In this document: one piece after another, positions 17,605 to 28,100 of the stretch
How the letters are laid out: each line of letters opens with the position of its first letter
Position numbering within the stretch: the stretch's first letter is position 1
Source: Bacteroidia bacterium
GTDB taxonomy: Bacteria; Bacteroidota; Bacteroidia; AKYH767-A; OLB10
Direction of reading: 5' to 3'
NCBI GenBank assembly: GCA_020847635.1
Contig: JADLBQ010000084.1
Coordinates: 1 to 64,000, forward strand
DNA length: 64,000 nt
Program-made: the position numbers and the translations under genes
The notes under the pieces: generated by a model
Databases searched by the model: none
What the model was told of the DNA's origin: nothing
What the model saw: the letters and a program-made list of their open reading frames with translations, nothing else

Positions 17605-18690
17605 TTATACTCTGTCCTTGTTCCAGGAAATATAAAAGAAAAACGAGAGCAGAATTAAGAAATACAATATAAAAATTACGGTAAAGTAATGTGTCCAGAT
17701 TATCACGTATGCCTGAATAAGGTAGATCAGGCATAATGACACAAAGGACAAAATAATGAATACTGCTGCAACACTTCTGTCACTCAATCCAAGAAAAGCC
17801 AGGCTATGAGTTGTATGGTCCTTCCCGCCAACAAAAGGAGATTGCCCTTTTGATAACCGTTTAACAACAACAACTGTGGTATCTATAATTGGAAGTGCAA
17901 AGGCAAGAACAGCAATGATTATCTGTTTTGAAGCAATGACCGGCCCGGTTTTATAAGCATCGTTCCAGAAATAAACAATTCCGATATAGGCCAGAAAGAC
18001 ACCTAAGAACTGACTTCCTGTATCTCCCATAAACATCTTTGAAGGATTCCAGTTATAGAATAAAAATGCAAAAAGAGATGACAGAACACCAACCAGAACA
18101 AACAGATGCATATTCTCAAAATCAGAATTAAAAGTAATCAGCACAATTGAACCCAATACAATAGTAATAGCCACAATAGTTGTAATTGCATCCATGTTAT
18201 CAAGCATATTGATGGAGTTCATGATACCCACTACCCAGAACAAGGTAATCAGGTAATTCAGGTAGTTGTCATGGAACAGTTCAATATAGACTCCGGTCAG
18301 AATCATGACAATACCGCAAAGTAACTGGACAAAAAACTTCAGAATTGGCTTGGTATCATAAGCATCATCATACAATCCCATTACAAAACCCAGAGCCATA
18401 CTAATCAGTAAACCCACAAATTTCATATTGTAGAGCATCTGAACAGGATTAAAAAAGAAGGAAAAAGATGCAACTGAAATTAGAAAAATAATATAGAATG
18501 ACAATCCGCCAATGGCCGGTTTTGACTGAGCTCCCCAACGGATAATGGTACCGTCATTCTTATTTCGGATTCCCAACGTATGAAAAAAACGTAGAAACAA
18601 GCTGTTGATCAGAAAGGAAAAGCTTAACGAGCAAATAAAAAAGACGCTATAGATTATTTTGTAGTAATGATGATTTAAGAAATTCTCCAT
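17605..18690 (-). CDS. WecA/MraY-type undecaprenyl-phosphate sugar-1-phosphate transferase
   Basis: 361 residues with about eleven membrane segments. Catalytic motifs of the family are visible: LYDDAYDTKP near 105, NMLDNMDAITT near 160, MFMGDTGSQFLG near 218, and the cytoplasmic GGKDHTTHSLAFLG HxxH-type loop near 285. These enzymes load N-acetylhexosamine-1-phosphate on undecaprenyl phosphate to start O-antigen, enterobacterial common antigen or exopolysaccharide repeat units. It is the last gene of the polysaccharide operon, 11 nt after rfbC. The sugar (GlcNAc or other) is inferred. Confidence 0.88.
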   Translation of the reverse strand: MENFLNHHYYKIIYSVFFICSLSFSFLINSLFLRFFHTLGIRNKNDGTIIRWGAQSKPAIGGLSFYIIFLISVASFSFFFNPVQMLYNMKFVGLLISMALGFVMGLYDDAYDTKPILKFFVQLLCGIVMILTGVYIELFHDNYLNYLITLFWVVGIMNSINMLDNMDAITTIVAITIVLGSIVLITFNSDFENMHLFVLVGVLSSLFAFLFYNWNPSKMFMGDTGSQFLGVFLAYIGIVYFWNDAYKTGPVIASKQIIIAVLAFALPIIDTTVVVVKRLSKGQSPFVGGKDHTTHSLAFLGLSDRSVAAVFIILSFVSLCLIYLIQAYVIIWTHYFTVIFILYFLILLSFFFYISWNKDRV

Positions 18691-18701
18691 AATAACCTGT
18701 T

Positions 18702-19250
18702 TTAAAAAGTAAAAGGAGAATCTAACAGATTAAAGGGAGGTAATAGCAAATCCTTTTCTGAAACCTCAGGTTTCACAGTTTTCCAGTCAATATTCAAATC
18801 GGTATCATTCCAGATGATTCCATTCTCTGAACCACGGTTGTAATAATTGGTACACTTATAATAGAAAATTGTATCCTCTTCACATGATAAAAAACCGTGA
18901 GCAAAACCGGGTGGAATCCAGAGCATCCAATGATTCTTGTCACTCAGCATAACCTGCACATATTTTCCGTAGGCAGGGGAGCCTTTCCGGATATCAACAA
19001 TCACATCAAGAGCCCTCCCTTTTATCACACGAACCAGTTTACCCTGCTCATAAGGCGGAGCCTGAAAATGCAGCCCCCTAAGAATATTCTTTCCGGAGAG
19101 GCTTTGATTATCCTGAACAAAATCAGAACGAATCCCATACTTAACAAACTCATTCTTCTGAAATGATTCAAAAAAATATCCTCTCGGGTCAGAGTACAGA
19201 ACCGGCTCAATCAACAAAAGACCTGGTATCTCAAGAGTTGAAAATTTCAT
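18702..19250 (-). CDS. rfbC: dTDP-4-dehydrorhamnose 3,5-epimerase
   Basis: 182 residues, normal length for RfbC/RmlC. Cupin-fold motifs match: DPRGYFFESFQKNEF, NILRGLHFQ with the catalytic His region, GRALDVIVDIRKGSPAYGK, and PPGFAHGFLSC. It makes dTDP-4-keto-L-rhamnose. The other dTDP-rhamnose genes (rfbA, rfbB, rfbD) are not in this window, so they must be elsewhere. It lies 3 nt after the tyrosine kinase gene and 11 nt before the WecA-like gene, so the polysaccharide probably contains rhamnose or another 6-deoxyhexose. Confidence 0.92.
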   Translation of the reverse strand: MKFSTLEIPGLLLIEPVLYSDPRGYFFESFQKNEFVKYGIRSDFVQDNQSLSGKNILRGLHFQAPPYEQGKLVRVIKGRALDVIVDIRKGSPAYGKYVQVMLSDKNHWMLWIPPGFAHGFLSCEEDTIFYYKCTNYYNRGSENGIIWNDTDLNIDWKTVKPEVSEKDLLLPPFNLLDSPFTF

Positions 19251-19253
19251 GGT

Positions 19254-21701
19254 TTAGGCATGTTTTCCTTTAATTCCTATTTTGGACTTGAGCTTATCGA
19301 CCAGGGTAGGTTGTGAATAATCCTCTTCGTAATAACCATATCCATAACCATACGTATATCCGTATCCATAGCCGTATCCATAGCCGTATCCATAGCCGTA
19401 TCCGTATTTAAGTTTTTGCATTTCAAATCCATTAAGAATGACAGATAAGTTTTTGATTTTGTTTTCAATCAGCAACTTATTAATATTATAAATAAACATT
19501 TTACGACTGTAATTTGCTCTTATAATATAAAGTGGGTAATCAACACTTTGGAGGATTGGAATTCCATCGCTGACAATACCAACCGGAGGCGTATCCATAA
19601 TAACCACATCATACTGCTCTTTCAACGACTCAATAATTTCTGCCATTCTAGGATTAATAATTAATTCAGCAGGGTTTGGGGGAACCGGTCCAGCAGTTAT
19701 AAAATCCAGATTTGGCAAACTACTTTTAATAATACAATTTTCAGGATTGTCTTTCCCAATCAGCATAGTACTCATACCCTGGCTGTTTTCAACATTAAAC
19801 CCCAGATGGATTTTCGGTTTACGCATATCCAGATCAAGAATAATGACCCGTTTGCCTGAAAAAGCAATTACTCCACCCAGGTTAATTGCATTAAACGTCT
19901 TCCCTTCACCACTGATGGTTGATGTCACACAAATCGTTTTGGGACCTTCCGAATTCGAGATAAACTGAAGATTAGTCCGGATTGAACGGAATGCCTCAGC
20001 TATTACTGATTTTGGGTTTTTATCAATCAAGAGCTGTGAAACAGGAATCTCCCTTTTATACCTGGGTATGATTCCAAGCATAATTGCATCTGTGTAAAGC
20101 TCAATTTCTTCTAATGATGTAATTTCATTATAGGTGAGATAGCGAACTGCAATCAGTACAAAACTTGATACAAACCCAATCATCAGCCATACACTGAATA
20201 TTAATGATTTGTTTGGCGATATCGGAGTTGATGAAGGTCTGGATGTTTCAAGGAGAACATTACGCGTAATATAGCCAGCAGCAAGAATTGAGAATTCTGT
20301 TTTCTTTTCAAGAAGCAATGAATAAAACTTTTCATTAATTGCAAACACTCTTTCCAACCGGTCATATTCTGCCTGTTTAACCGGAAGGGTATCAAAATAA
20401 CCTTCAAACTCCCTGAGCTGATCATTTACTTTGGCTATTTTATCATCAATATTGGCTTCTTCATTTTTAAGCATTGAAACAATAAAATCGCGCTGACTTG
20501 ACACACGGATTAATGCGGCTTTATAGCTCTGATTATTAACGGTAGTTTGTAACCTGATTTCCTCTGTCTTGTTAATTTGTTCCTGGAGATTCTTAATGGC
20601 TTCCACCAGTTGACCGTCATTATATTTCCCAACCAGGCTTAAAACCAGAGATCCCACTTCCTTATGCGCTTCAACATCTTTACGGAGATTATCAAGAATA
20701 TTTTTTTCCAACCGAAGGTCAACATAAGAATTTTTAAGGTCCCAGATTTTTGATGAAATCTGATTTACTGTTAATTCAGGATTCATCAGTTTATTGATTT
20801 TCCTGAAGCTCTCAATCTGTCCTTCTGATTTCGATAAATCTTCATCTACAGCAGCAATGGTATTATCAATAAAAGTCAGAACCCGGCTTGTTGCTTCCCG
20901 GTTCCGTTCGGCATCGTATTCAATGTACTCATGTGCAAAAGCATTTGCAATATCACTGGCTTTATTTGAATTCTTATCTTTAAACCTGATAATAATAGTC
21001 CGGGCATCGGGATTCAGAATGCTAACAGCAACCTTTGCAGCAAGTTTTCTGGCAGCCAGTTCAGGATCATTAAAAACGAAATTATAACTCTGGTTGATGA
21101 AGTCACCATTCTTATCAAATTCTTGAGCTTTAGCAGTTGTTGTTACAACAAACTGAGCTCCTTTTATTTTAATAGGCTGACCAATCACATAATTATTACT
21201 GAGTTCCACTTTTTCAGTGAGTCCTTCCTGTAGTCCGATTTTGAATTCAGTCATTGAACTAAACTTAATCAGAATTGGCTTATCAAACAGTTCGGGGCTA
21301 ATCAGATTTGCATGAACAACAAAGGGAGTCGAGGTGTAAAGTTCATTTTCCAGGAACCGTCCTTTCAGAAAATAGGAAATCTTTAATGGTAAACTGTCAA
21401 CCACCCGTTTGGCAATTATCTTACTCCTGATAAGTTCTACATGCCCGGCAAGTTCGAGGCTGTTTTGTTCACTCATCATTTCGCGCGAGACATTGAGAAA
21501 ATTGGACGCTGTATTTTCAGTAGCAATCTTAATGATAGAAGATGATTGATAGACCGGATTTGTGTAGCGTAAAACGAGATACGCAATTGCCAATGACAAA
21601 GCGATAAAAAGAAGAAAAAAATTAAAATTCTTTTTTGCAATCGTAGCAAAAAGCTTAAAATCAAAATCCTCGTTAAGAGGTGTTAGTTTCTTCTTGGGCA
21701 T
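19254..21701 (-). CDS. Wzc-like polysaccharide co-polymerase / BY tyrosine autokinase
   Basis: 815 residues. Wzz domain at the N-terminus with membrane segments near 30-50 and 500-520, a long periplasmic coiled-coil region between, then a cytoplasmic BY-kinase domain: Walker A TISGEGKTFNAIN, Walker A' VIILDLDMRKP, Walker B VVIMDTPPVGIVSD. The tail (about 755-790) has 15 tyrosines in Gly-Tyr steps, an extreme form of the autophosphorylated Tyr cluster of Wzc proteins. It controls chain length and export of capsule or exopolysaccharide with the Wza-like protein 17 nt upstream. The repeat tract has a phase-variable-like DNA structure (see 19360-19407). Confidence 0.92.
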   Translation of the reverse strand: MPKKKLTPLNEDFDFKLFATIAKKNFNFFLLFIALSLAIAYLVLRYTNPVYQSSSIIKIATENTASNFLNVSREMMSEQNSLELAGHVELIRSKIIAKRVVDSLPLKISYFLKGRFLENELYTSTPFVVHANLISPELFDKPILIKFSSMTEFKIGLQEGLTEKVELSNNYVIGQPIKIKGAQFVVTTTAKAQEFDKNGDFINQSYNFVFNDPELAARKLAAKVAVSILNPDARTIIIRFKDKNSNKASDIANAFAHEYIEYDAERNREATSRVLTFIDNTIAAVDEDLSKSEGQIESFRKINKLMNPELTVNQISSKIWDLKNSYVDLRLEKNILDNLRKDVEAHKEVGSLVLSLVGKYNDGQLVEAIKNLQEQINKTEEIRLQTTVNNQSYKAALIRVSSQRDFIVSMLKNEEANIDDKIAKVNDQLREFEGYFDTLPVKQAEYDRLERVFAINEKFYSLLLEKKTEFSILAAGYITRNVLLETSRPSSTPISPNKSLIFSVWLMIGFVSSFVLIAVRYLTYNEITSLEEIELYTDAIMLGIIPRYKREIPVSQLLIDKNPKSVIAEAFRSIRTNLQFISNSEGPKTICVTSTISGEGKTFNAINLGGVIAFSGKRVIILDLDMRKPKIHLGFNVENSQGMSTMLIGKDNPENCIIKSSLPNLDFITAGPVPPNPAELIINPRMAEIIESLKEQYDVVIMDTPPVGIVSDGIPILQSVDYPLYIIRANYSRKMFIYNINKLLIENKIKNLSVILNGFEMQKLKYGYGYGYGYGYGYGYGYTYGYGYGYYEEDYSQPTLVDKLKSKIGIKGKHA
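19335..19407 (-). repeat. in-frame 6/12-bp tandem repeat coding for the Gly-Tyr tail of the BY kinase
   Basis: A short tandem array inside the kinase gene. On the plus strand the 12-mer CCGTATCCATAG occurs three times in a row (19360-19371, 19372-19383, 19384-19395), then CCGTAT twice (19396-19407), with diverged copies down to 19335. Each 6 bp adds one Gly-Tyr pair, so copy changes stay in frame. Confidence 0.9.
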
Positions 21702-21718
21702 TTAATAACAAGAAATAT

Positions 21719-22489
21719 TTATTTGGTACGATTGGCAACAATATCATAAATCAGCAAAAAGCTTGTCAGGATACCCACAATCGGTGTAATTTGAGCCAAG
21801 ATTTGCTGAGATATCCTGGGTACCGGTTCAACATAGATGATATCATTAGCCTGAAGTAATAAATTACTTTGTCTCATTCCTTCAATGGTTGACAGATCAA
21901 TCATTTGAACCTGTGGATTGCGACTATCACCCCGGATCAGTTTAATTTTATATGCTTTACCTGTTTCGGTAATTCCGCCAGCTAAAGCCAATGCTTCAAT
22001 TAGAGTTGTATTTTCATTGGTCAGGGTTACTACTTTACCGGCACCACCTGAGCCCGGGAAAACCATTACTCTCCTGTTCAGTACATCCAGCATGACAAAT
22101 GGCTTATTATAAAACTCAGCGTATTCCTTTTCAAGTAAATCTTCTGCCTGCCTGATTGTTAAGTCACTGACTTTTTTTCTTCCGATAATAGGAAATTTTA
22201 CGTAGCCCTCATTATCAACAATGTAGTGAACTGAAACCTGCTGTAACCCTCCCTGAGCCGTTGATGATACAGATGACGGAGTGACGGTAAGATCTATCAA
22301 TTTAAATCCTTCATTGGCATAAACGCTTACCCCAATAATATCATTGGGTGCAATCCGATATTCATAAACTGCGAGCGTCTGATCGGCTCTGTACTGATCC
22401 TGAGAATCCATTTTAAACATAACACTAGGATTGATTGACTTGCAGCCGGAAACCATAATTATAATGGCAAAAAAGAGAGTTTTCTTCAT
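21719..22489 (-). CDS. Wza-like polysaccharide export lipoprotein
   Basis: 256 residues. Lipobox VSGC with Cys at 16, then a polysaccharide export (Poly_export) domain at about 45-135 (YRIAPNDIIGVSVYANEG, YIVDNEGYVKFPIIGRKKVSDLT), an SLBB domain at about 140-215 (NRRVMVFPGSGGAGKVVTL, IEALALAGGI), and a C-terminal membrane helix at about 230-252 that would form the outer-membrane pore in Wza. It is the first gene of the operon with the kinase, RfbC and the WecA-like enzyme, and forms the outer-membrane exit for the polymer. Confidence 0.9.
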   Translation of the reverse strand: MKKTLFFAIIIMVSGCKSINPSVMFKMDSQDQYRADQTLAVYEYRIAPNDIIGVSVYANEGFKLIDLTVTPSSVSSTAQGGLQQVSVHYIVDNEGYVKFPIIGRKKVSDLTIRQAEDLLEKEYAEFYNKPFVMLDVLNRRVMVFPGSGGAGKVVTLTNENTTLIEALALAGGITETGKAYKIKLIRGDSRNPQVQMIDLSTIEGMRQSNLLLQANDIIYVEPVPRISQQILAQITPIVGILTSFLLIYDIVANRTK

Positions 22490-22509
22490 ATATCTGCTGT
22501 GTAAGAGGG

Positions 22510-22541
22510 CAAATTTAACTGTATTCTCGGATTAACTCAAT
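22510..22541 (-). promoter_or_regulatory. promoter of the polysaccharide operon
   Basis: Reverse strand: ATTG at 22541-22538, 20-bp spacer, TAAATTTG (TAnnTTTG) at 22517-22510, then a 20-nt leader to the Wza-like ATG. It is divergent from the PIG-L promoter 100 bp away. Confidence 0.6.
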
Positions 22542-22608
22542 CTCTTATCGGAGTTAAATAACTAGTTTATCAGCCTGTTGTTGTTAAGGGCTTACCGGAA
22601 ACTTTAAA

Positions 22609-22616
22609 TACATTTG
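22609..22616 (+). promoter_or_regulatory. -7 promoter element for the PIG-L deacetylase
   Basis: TACATTTG (TAnnTTTG) ends 21 nt before the ATG at 22638. TTG triplets at 22578-22583 lie about 25 bp upstream, slightly far for a -33 element. Confidence 0.5.
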
Positions 22617-22637
22617 GCACTCTCAACGATATCCGTA

Positions 22638-25109
22638 ATGAAAAGATTGTTTATACCCTTTCTTATTTTTATCAGTACTTGCTTATATGCTCAGCCCGGT
22701 CGGCTTTATCCGCCCGGAGAGATATTACTTCAACTTCAAAAATTAAAAGTAAATTCCAGTGTCCTTTATATTGCTGCACATCCGGATGATGAAAATACCC
22801 GTCTGTTAACCTGGTTTGCAAATGAAAAAAAATTCAGATCGGCTTACCTTGCCCTTACCAGGGGAGATGGCGGTCAAAATCTGATCGGTCAGGAACAGGG
22901 AGACTTATTGGGTCTGATCCGTACGCAGGAACTGCTTGCTGCCCGGAGTAATGATGGAAGTGAGCAGTTTTTTACCAATGCTAGGGATTTTGGATATTCC
23001 AAGTCTGCTGATGAAAGCCTTCAGATCTGGGATCAGAATGAAGTTGTGAAAGAAATGGTTTGGATCATCCGGAATTTCAGACCCGATATCATTATTACAC
23101 GGTTTCCCACAACCGGTGAAGGCGGTCATGGCCACCATACCTCTTCTGCTATTCTTGCCCGCGAAGCCTTTCTCCAGGCAGCTGATTCAACAAAATATCC
23201 TGAACAACTGAAGTTCGTTTCTACCTGGAAGACAGGGAGCCTCTGGTGGAATACCTTTAATTTCAGTGGAAATAACACAACCCGTAGTGATCAGTTTAAG
23301 CTCGATGCCGGTGTTTTTATTCCCCTGCTAGGGAAATGGGTCGGTGAAATCGCTTCTGTAAGCCGTTCACAGCATAAAAGCCAAGGTTTTGGAGTGGAGA
23401 GAGGCCGAGGTGAGCAGATGGAATATTTTAAATCTATTGACGGAGACACTTCCTGTGGAAATTTATTTTGTAGTATTGAAGTACTCAAAAAAACGCCAGA
23501 TAATAACTTTACGAGTGCAATTGATTCAGCTATAGCGAATTTTAATCCTGCTAACCCGGCTGAAATTCTTCCATTTCTATTCGCTGCTTATAATGCCCTT
23601 CCTGAATTAGGTAGAAGTCTTGAGCCGGTAAAGCGTAAATCACTTGAACAGATCATATTTTCCTGTGCCGGATTATGGTTTGAGGCTAATGCACTGACTC
23701 CCTTTACAACTCCGGGCGATTCAGTTCGAATCAGGTTTTCTGTAGTCTGCAAACAATCAGATCTTTTTACTTTAAACAAAATTTCAGTTGGAACCTTTTT
23801 GAATCTGAATGTTGACAAAAGTCTTGGTCAGAACCAGCTTGAAACAATAACAGGAGCCTTTGCACTACCTCTCTCTACTCCTTATACAAATCCCTACTGG
23901 CTGAATTCTGAAGGGTCAAATGGAATGTTTGCTGTAACAGATTACAGTACAATAGGAAAACCTGTTTCACCTCCTGCATTGTTTAGCCGGTTTAGTTTTA
24001 TTTATAAAGGTCAGGTTTATGAATTTGATAAGCCCGTTAATTACAAATGGACAGATCCTGTTAAAGGTGAATGTTACAAAGATTTTGAAATTAAGCCTCC
24101 TGTTGTAATCGCTTTTGACGAATCATTGGTAATCTTCTCAAATCGAAAGTCAAGAACGGTCAAGGTCACACTTCAGGCAAACAGCGATCAAGTTGAAGGG
24201 AAAATTAATTTTGCCCCTCTGCAGCATTTCAGATTAATTCCTGCAGTCTTGAATTTCAGCATTGAGAAGAAAAACTCAGTTCAGACTTTTGATTTACGTA
24301 TTGAGAAAATAACCGACCGTTATGTGACAGAAAATCTAACAGCTGAAATTCAAATGACATCACTCAGTGAGATTATTCCGGCTTATACTCAATATGAAAT
24401 TCACTATGATCATATTCCGGAAGTATCAGTAATTAAGAAGGCTTCATTGAAGGTAGAGTCAATGGATTTGAAAATAAATAATGGAAAAATTGGCTACATA
24501 ACCGGATCGGGAGATGCTACTGTCAGTACTTTAAGACAAGCCGGCTTCGATATAGAAATACTCGAAAATGTGCTTTCTGAGCAGGAGCTTAAAAAATACA
24601 AGGCTATTATTACCGGAATCAGAGCCTACAACACAAATGAGAAGATGATTGAATGGCAGCCTGCATTGATGAATTATGTTCAGCAAGGCGGAACACTCAT
24701 TGTTCAGTATAATACCATGAACTTTATCAGTACATTAAAATCAGATCCGGGCCCATATCCTTTCAAAATCTCACGTGAGCGGGTAACGGATGAACATGCT
24801 GCTGTGGACTTTTTAGCTCCTGACAGCCCATTAATGCTTAGTCCAAATAAACTTACAAAAGATGATTTTAGCGGATGGGTTCAGGAGCGTGGAATCTACT
24901 TTGCCGTCAACTATAAAGATCATTATAAGCCCCTGTTCAGAATGAATGATAAAGGAGAGACCAATGGTGATGGCAGCCTGATTTTTGCGCGCTTTGGAAA
25001 GGGCACCTATATCTATACCGGGCTGTCATTGTTCAGGCAACTGCCGGCAGGGGTTTCAGGTGCCTATCGGCTGATGTCTAATCTGGTTGAAGGTCTTGGT
25101 ACCGAATAA
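22638..25109 (+). CDS. exported PIG-L/LmbE family deacetylase (large, two-domain)
   Basis: About 823 residues; the ATG at 22638 gives a clean signal peptide (MKRLFIPFLIFISTCLYAQ). The N-terminal third is a PIG-L zinc-dependent deacetylase: AHPDDE with the zinc ligands near 52, TRGDGGQNLIGQEQGDLLGLIRTQEL, and the third ligand in GHGHHTSS. Such enzymes remove N-acetyl from GlcNAc-type sugars. The middle is beta-rich (NEW3-like). The C-terminal 200 residues resemble a glutamine-amidotransferase-like fold (VSTLRQAGFDIEIL, GTLIVQYNT). Periplasmic or secreted; the target sugar is unknown. Stands alone, divergent from the polysaccharide operon, which may be a hint to its substrate. Confidence 0.85.
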   Translation: MKRLFIPFLIFISTCLYAQPGRLYPPGEILLQLQKLKVNSSVLYIAAHPDDENTRLLTWFANEKKFRSAYLALTRGDGGQNLIGQEQGDLLGLIRTQELLAARSNDGSEQFFTNARDFGYSKSADESLQIWDQNEVVKEMVWIIRNFRPDIIITRFPTTGEGGHGHHTSSAILAREAFLQAADSTKYPEQLKFVSTWKTGSLWWNTFNFSGNNTTRSDQFKLDAGVFIPLLGKWVGEIASVSRSQHKSQGFGVERGRGEQMEYFKSIDGDTSCGNLFCSIEVLKKTPDNNFTSAIDSAIANFNPANPAEILPFLFAAYNALPELGRSLEPVKRKSLEQIIFSCAGLWFEANALTPFTTPGDSVRIRFSVVCKQSDLFTLNKISVGTFLNLNVDKSLGQNQLETITGAFALPLSTPYTNPYWLNSEGSNGMFAVTDYSTIGKPVSPPALFSRFSFIYKGQVYEFDKPVNYKWTDPVKGECYKDFEIKPPVVIAFDESLVIFSNRKSRTVKVTLQANSDQVEGKINFAPLQHFRLIPAVLNFSIEKKNSVQTFDLRIEKITDRYVTENLTAEIQMTSLSEIIPAYTQYEIHYDHIPEVSVIKKASLKVESMDLKINNGKIGYITGSGDATVSTLRQAGFDIEILENVLSEQELKKYKAIITGIRAYNTNEKMIEWQPALMNYVQQGGTLIVQYNTMNFISTLKSDPGPYPFKISRERVTDEHAAVDFLAPDSPLMLSPNKLTKDDFSGWVQERGIYFAVNYKDHYKPLFRMNDKGETNGDGSLIFARFGKGTYIYTGLSLFRQLPAGVSGAYRLMSNLVEGLGTE

Positions 25110-25117
25110 AACTTTTC

Positions 25118-28100
25118 CTACCTGACCAAGTTCACCTTACCAACATAACGGTGTTGTTTTCTGAAGATATCCAGTACCAGGGCCTCATAAACGTAAACAT
25201 CTTCCTTAGCCTGATGGCTGCTTCCCTGTACGGATCCATCCCAAGGATTTGAAAAGCCATTCTCAGTTAAGAAAATCTTATCTCCCCACCGGTTCCATAT
25301 AGTAAGCTTTACATCCAGAATATTTATTCCTTTAACTGTAAATACATCATTAACTCCATCACTATTCGGTGTAAAAGTATTTGGAATAAACACCGTTGTA
25401 ATTGGCTCAATATAGATCCATTTGGTAATGGTATCCAAACAGCCAAATTCATTTATTACCAGTAACTGTACCTCATACCAGCCTGTATCCTGGTAAGTGT
25501 GTGTAGGAGTTACCTGGCCCGAAGTATTCCCATCTCCAAAATTCCATTGATAAAAATTGGCACCAATTGAAGTGTTCAGGAATGTAATAACCGGGTTGAG
25601 AATATTTGTCTTTGGGGGAGATGGAATAAAACCGGCTGTCGGTTCAGGATGGACAGTTACTACGTTTGATAAAGTATAAGTTTGCGAACATCCATAATTA
25701 GAGGTAACCGTTAATGACACCGGATAGGTTCCTGAGTGCTGGTAAATATGTACAGGATTCTGTACAGAATCACTTCCCCCATCTCCAAAATTCCACGACC
25801 ATGCAACAATCATTCCTGATTGGACAAATGATGAATCTGAAAAATAAACCGGCAGTGGCCCGCAACCTATGTTATTAAGTGCTGAGAAATTTGACACCGG
25901 ATCAGGATAGATTGTGATGGTCGTGCTTGCCGTATCTGAACATCCGAAATCCGATATTACAATTAATGTAATGGTATATGTTCCGGGTTGTGCAAATTGC
26001 ACCTGTGGATTCGTTTGATTCGAGACCTGTCCATTGCCAAAATTCCAGCTATACGAGATAATTGTTCCTGAGGAGATTGTTGATTGGTTAATAAACTGAA
26101 CATTTTCTCCTGCACAGGCATTTGAAGCACTGAAATCTGCATCTGGCAAGGGATTCACAACAACCGGAAAGGTAGTTGTTGTTTTACATCCATATCCGTT
26201 GGTAACTTCCAGTGTAACCAGATATGTTCCAGAAACTGCATACTGGTGTTGCGGATTAATCAGGACCGAAGTATTACCATCACCAAAATCCCAATTGTAA
26301 CTGTTCCCTTCAAGATTTTGCGGATCATTTCCATTCATAAGAGTAACTGGTTCAGTAATACACCCGCTGAATGCAAGGATTGAGGCAACTGGTACAGGAA
26401 AAATCCGAATTGAATCACTCAGGGAATTACTGCAGCCATTTAACGATGTTGCTGTTAAAGTGACCTGATAGGTTCCGGGAGATGCATAGCTGTGAATGGG
26501 ATGTTGTGCCGAAGAGAATGAACTATCACCTAGACTCCAGCTCCATTGGGTAACCGGAGATCCGTTCGAAACAGCCGATAAATCAGTAAAAATTGCCATC
26601 GAATTAATGCATACATCCGGAGCATCAAACTGTACTGACGGCAAAGGATAAACTTCAACAGGCAGGGTAACAGAACTTGAACAACCATTCAGACTGGTTG
26701 ATGTGAGGGTAACCTGATAAAGACCGGCAGACGAATAAGTATGAACAGGATTATTATCTGTTGAAGTGAAGCCATCGTTAAAATCCCAGAAACAATTAAT
26801 TGCTCCTCCTCCATGCAAGGTTGTTTGATCAAAAAAGGCAGTTGATGAACCTAGACATACATTCCCGGTACTGAAATTTGCTGCTGGGTTGGGAAATACA
26901 TTTACTGTCTGGGTCAGAGACTGAGAACATCCGTCAGCAGTGCTGACTGTAAGGGTTACTGGGAATGATCCTGATGCAATATATCCATGTATCGGGTTCT
27001 GAGCCGTTGAAACAGCGCCATCACCAAAATCCCAGTTCCAGGAAATAATTCCGGAAGCTGATGCAGATGTATCTGTAAACTGCATCAGGTTATTCAGACA
27101 TACATCCTGGTGAGTAAACCCCACTTCCGGTAAAGCAAAAACAGAAAGTGACTGAGTAACACTATCACGGCAGCCTTTATCGCTCACTGCAACCAGTAAA
27201 ACAGAATAACTTCCCGGTGCAGAATAGGTATGCTGCGGATTTTGTACTCCGGAAAAAGTACTGTCACCAAACTCCCAATACCAGTTTTGAATACTTCCCG
27301 AATTTATGAATCCATTTGCGGTAAATAATGCCGGTTGGGATATACAAATCGAAGAGACTGAAACATAAGCATCCGGTGTTGGATGAACCAAAACGGGCTT
27401 TATGATGGTATCACTGCATCCCTGATCGGTAGTTACTATCAACCGTGTATTATACTGTCCGTCTGTTATATATAAATGTGAAGGATTTTGAAGAATTGAG
27501 GAACCTCCGTCTCCAAAATCCCAGTCGTAAGCATCAATAGATCCTTGTGATATAGTTGAAATATCTGTAAAAACGGTTGCTGCACCCTGGCAAATTTCTG
27601 TGGCTGAAAAATCAGCTAATGGTACTGGATTAACATCAGCAGATGAGATAACGGTATCCGAACATCCATCAGAAGTAGTTACAATAAGTGTAACCTGGTA
27701 ACTTCCTGCAATAGTATAAACATGTTGAGGATTTGAACTGGCTGAGGAAAGACTGTCACCAAATGACCAGTTCCAGCTTATAATACTTCCATTGGAGGCG
27801 GTTGAATAATCCTGAAAAACAGTAGGGTCACCCAAACAAACAACATTGCTCACAAATAAACCGGCCGGCTTGGGGTGAATCACAATGTTTTGTGTTGAAG
27901 TTGCCTGGCAACCATTACTACTTGTTGCCGTTAAGGTAACCGTATAATTCCCCGGTGAATTAAACTGATGAGATGGCTGCTGATCAGTTGATGTAGTTCC
28001 ATCTCCAAAATCCCAGTTCCAGTTTGCAATTGTTCCTGAAGAAATGGAAGAATTATTCAATAATCCAGTCGGGGCATTTTCACATACAGGAGATGCGGTA

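Noticed and set aside
19277-19468. Alternate-frame ORF in the Gly-Tyr repeat (Met-Asp-Thr-Ala repeats)
   Set aside because: A by-product of the tandem repeat in another frame; the kinase frame is strongly supported by its domains.
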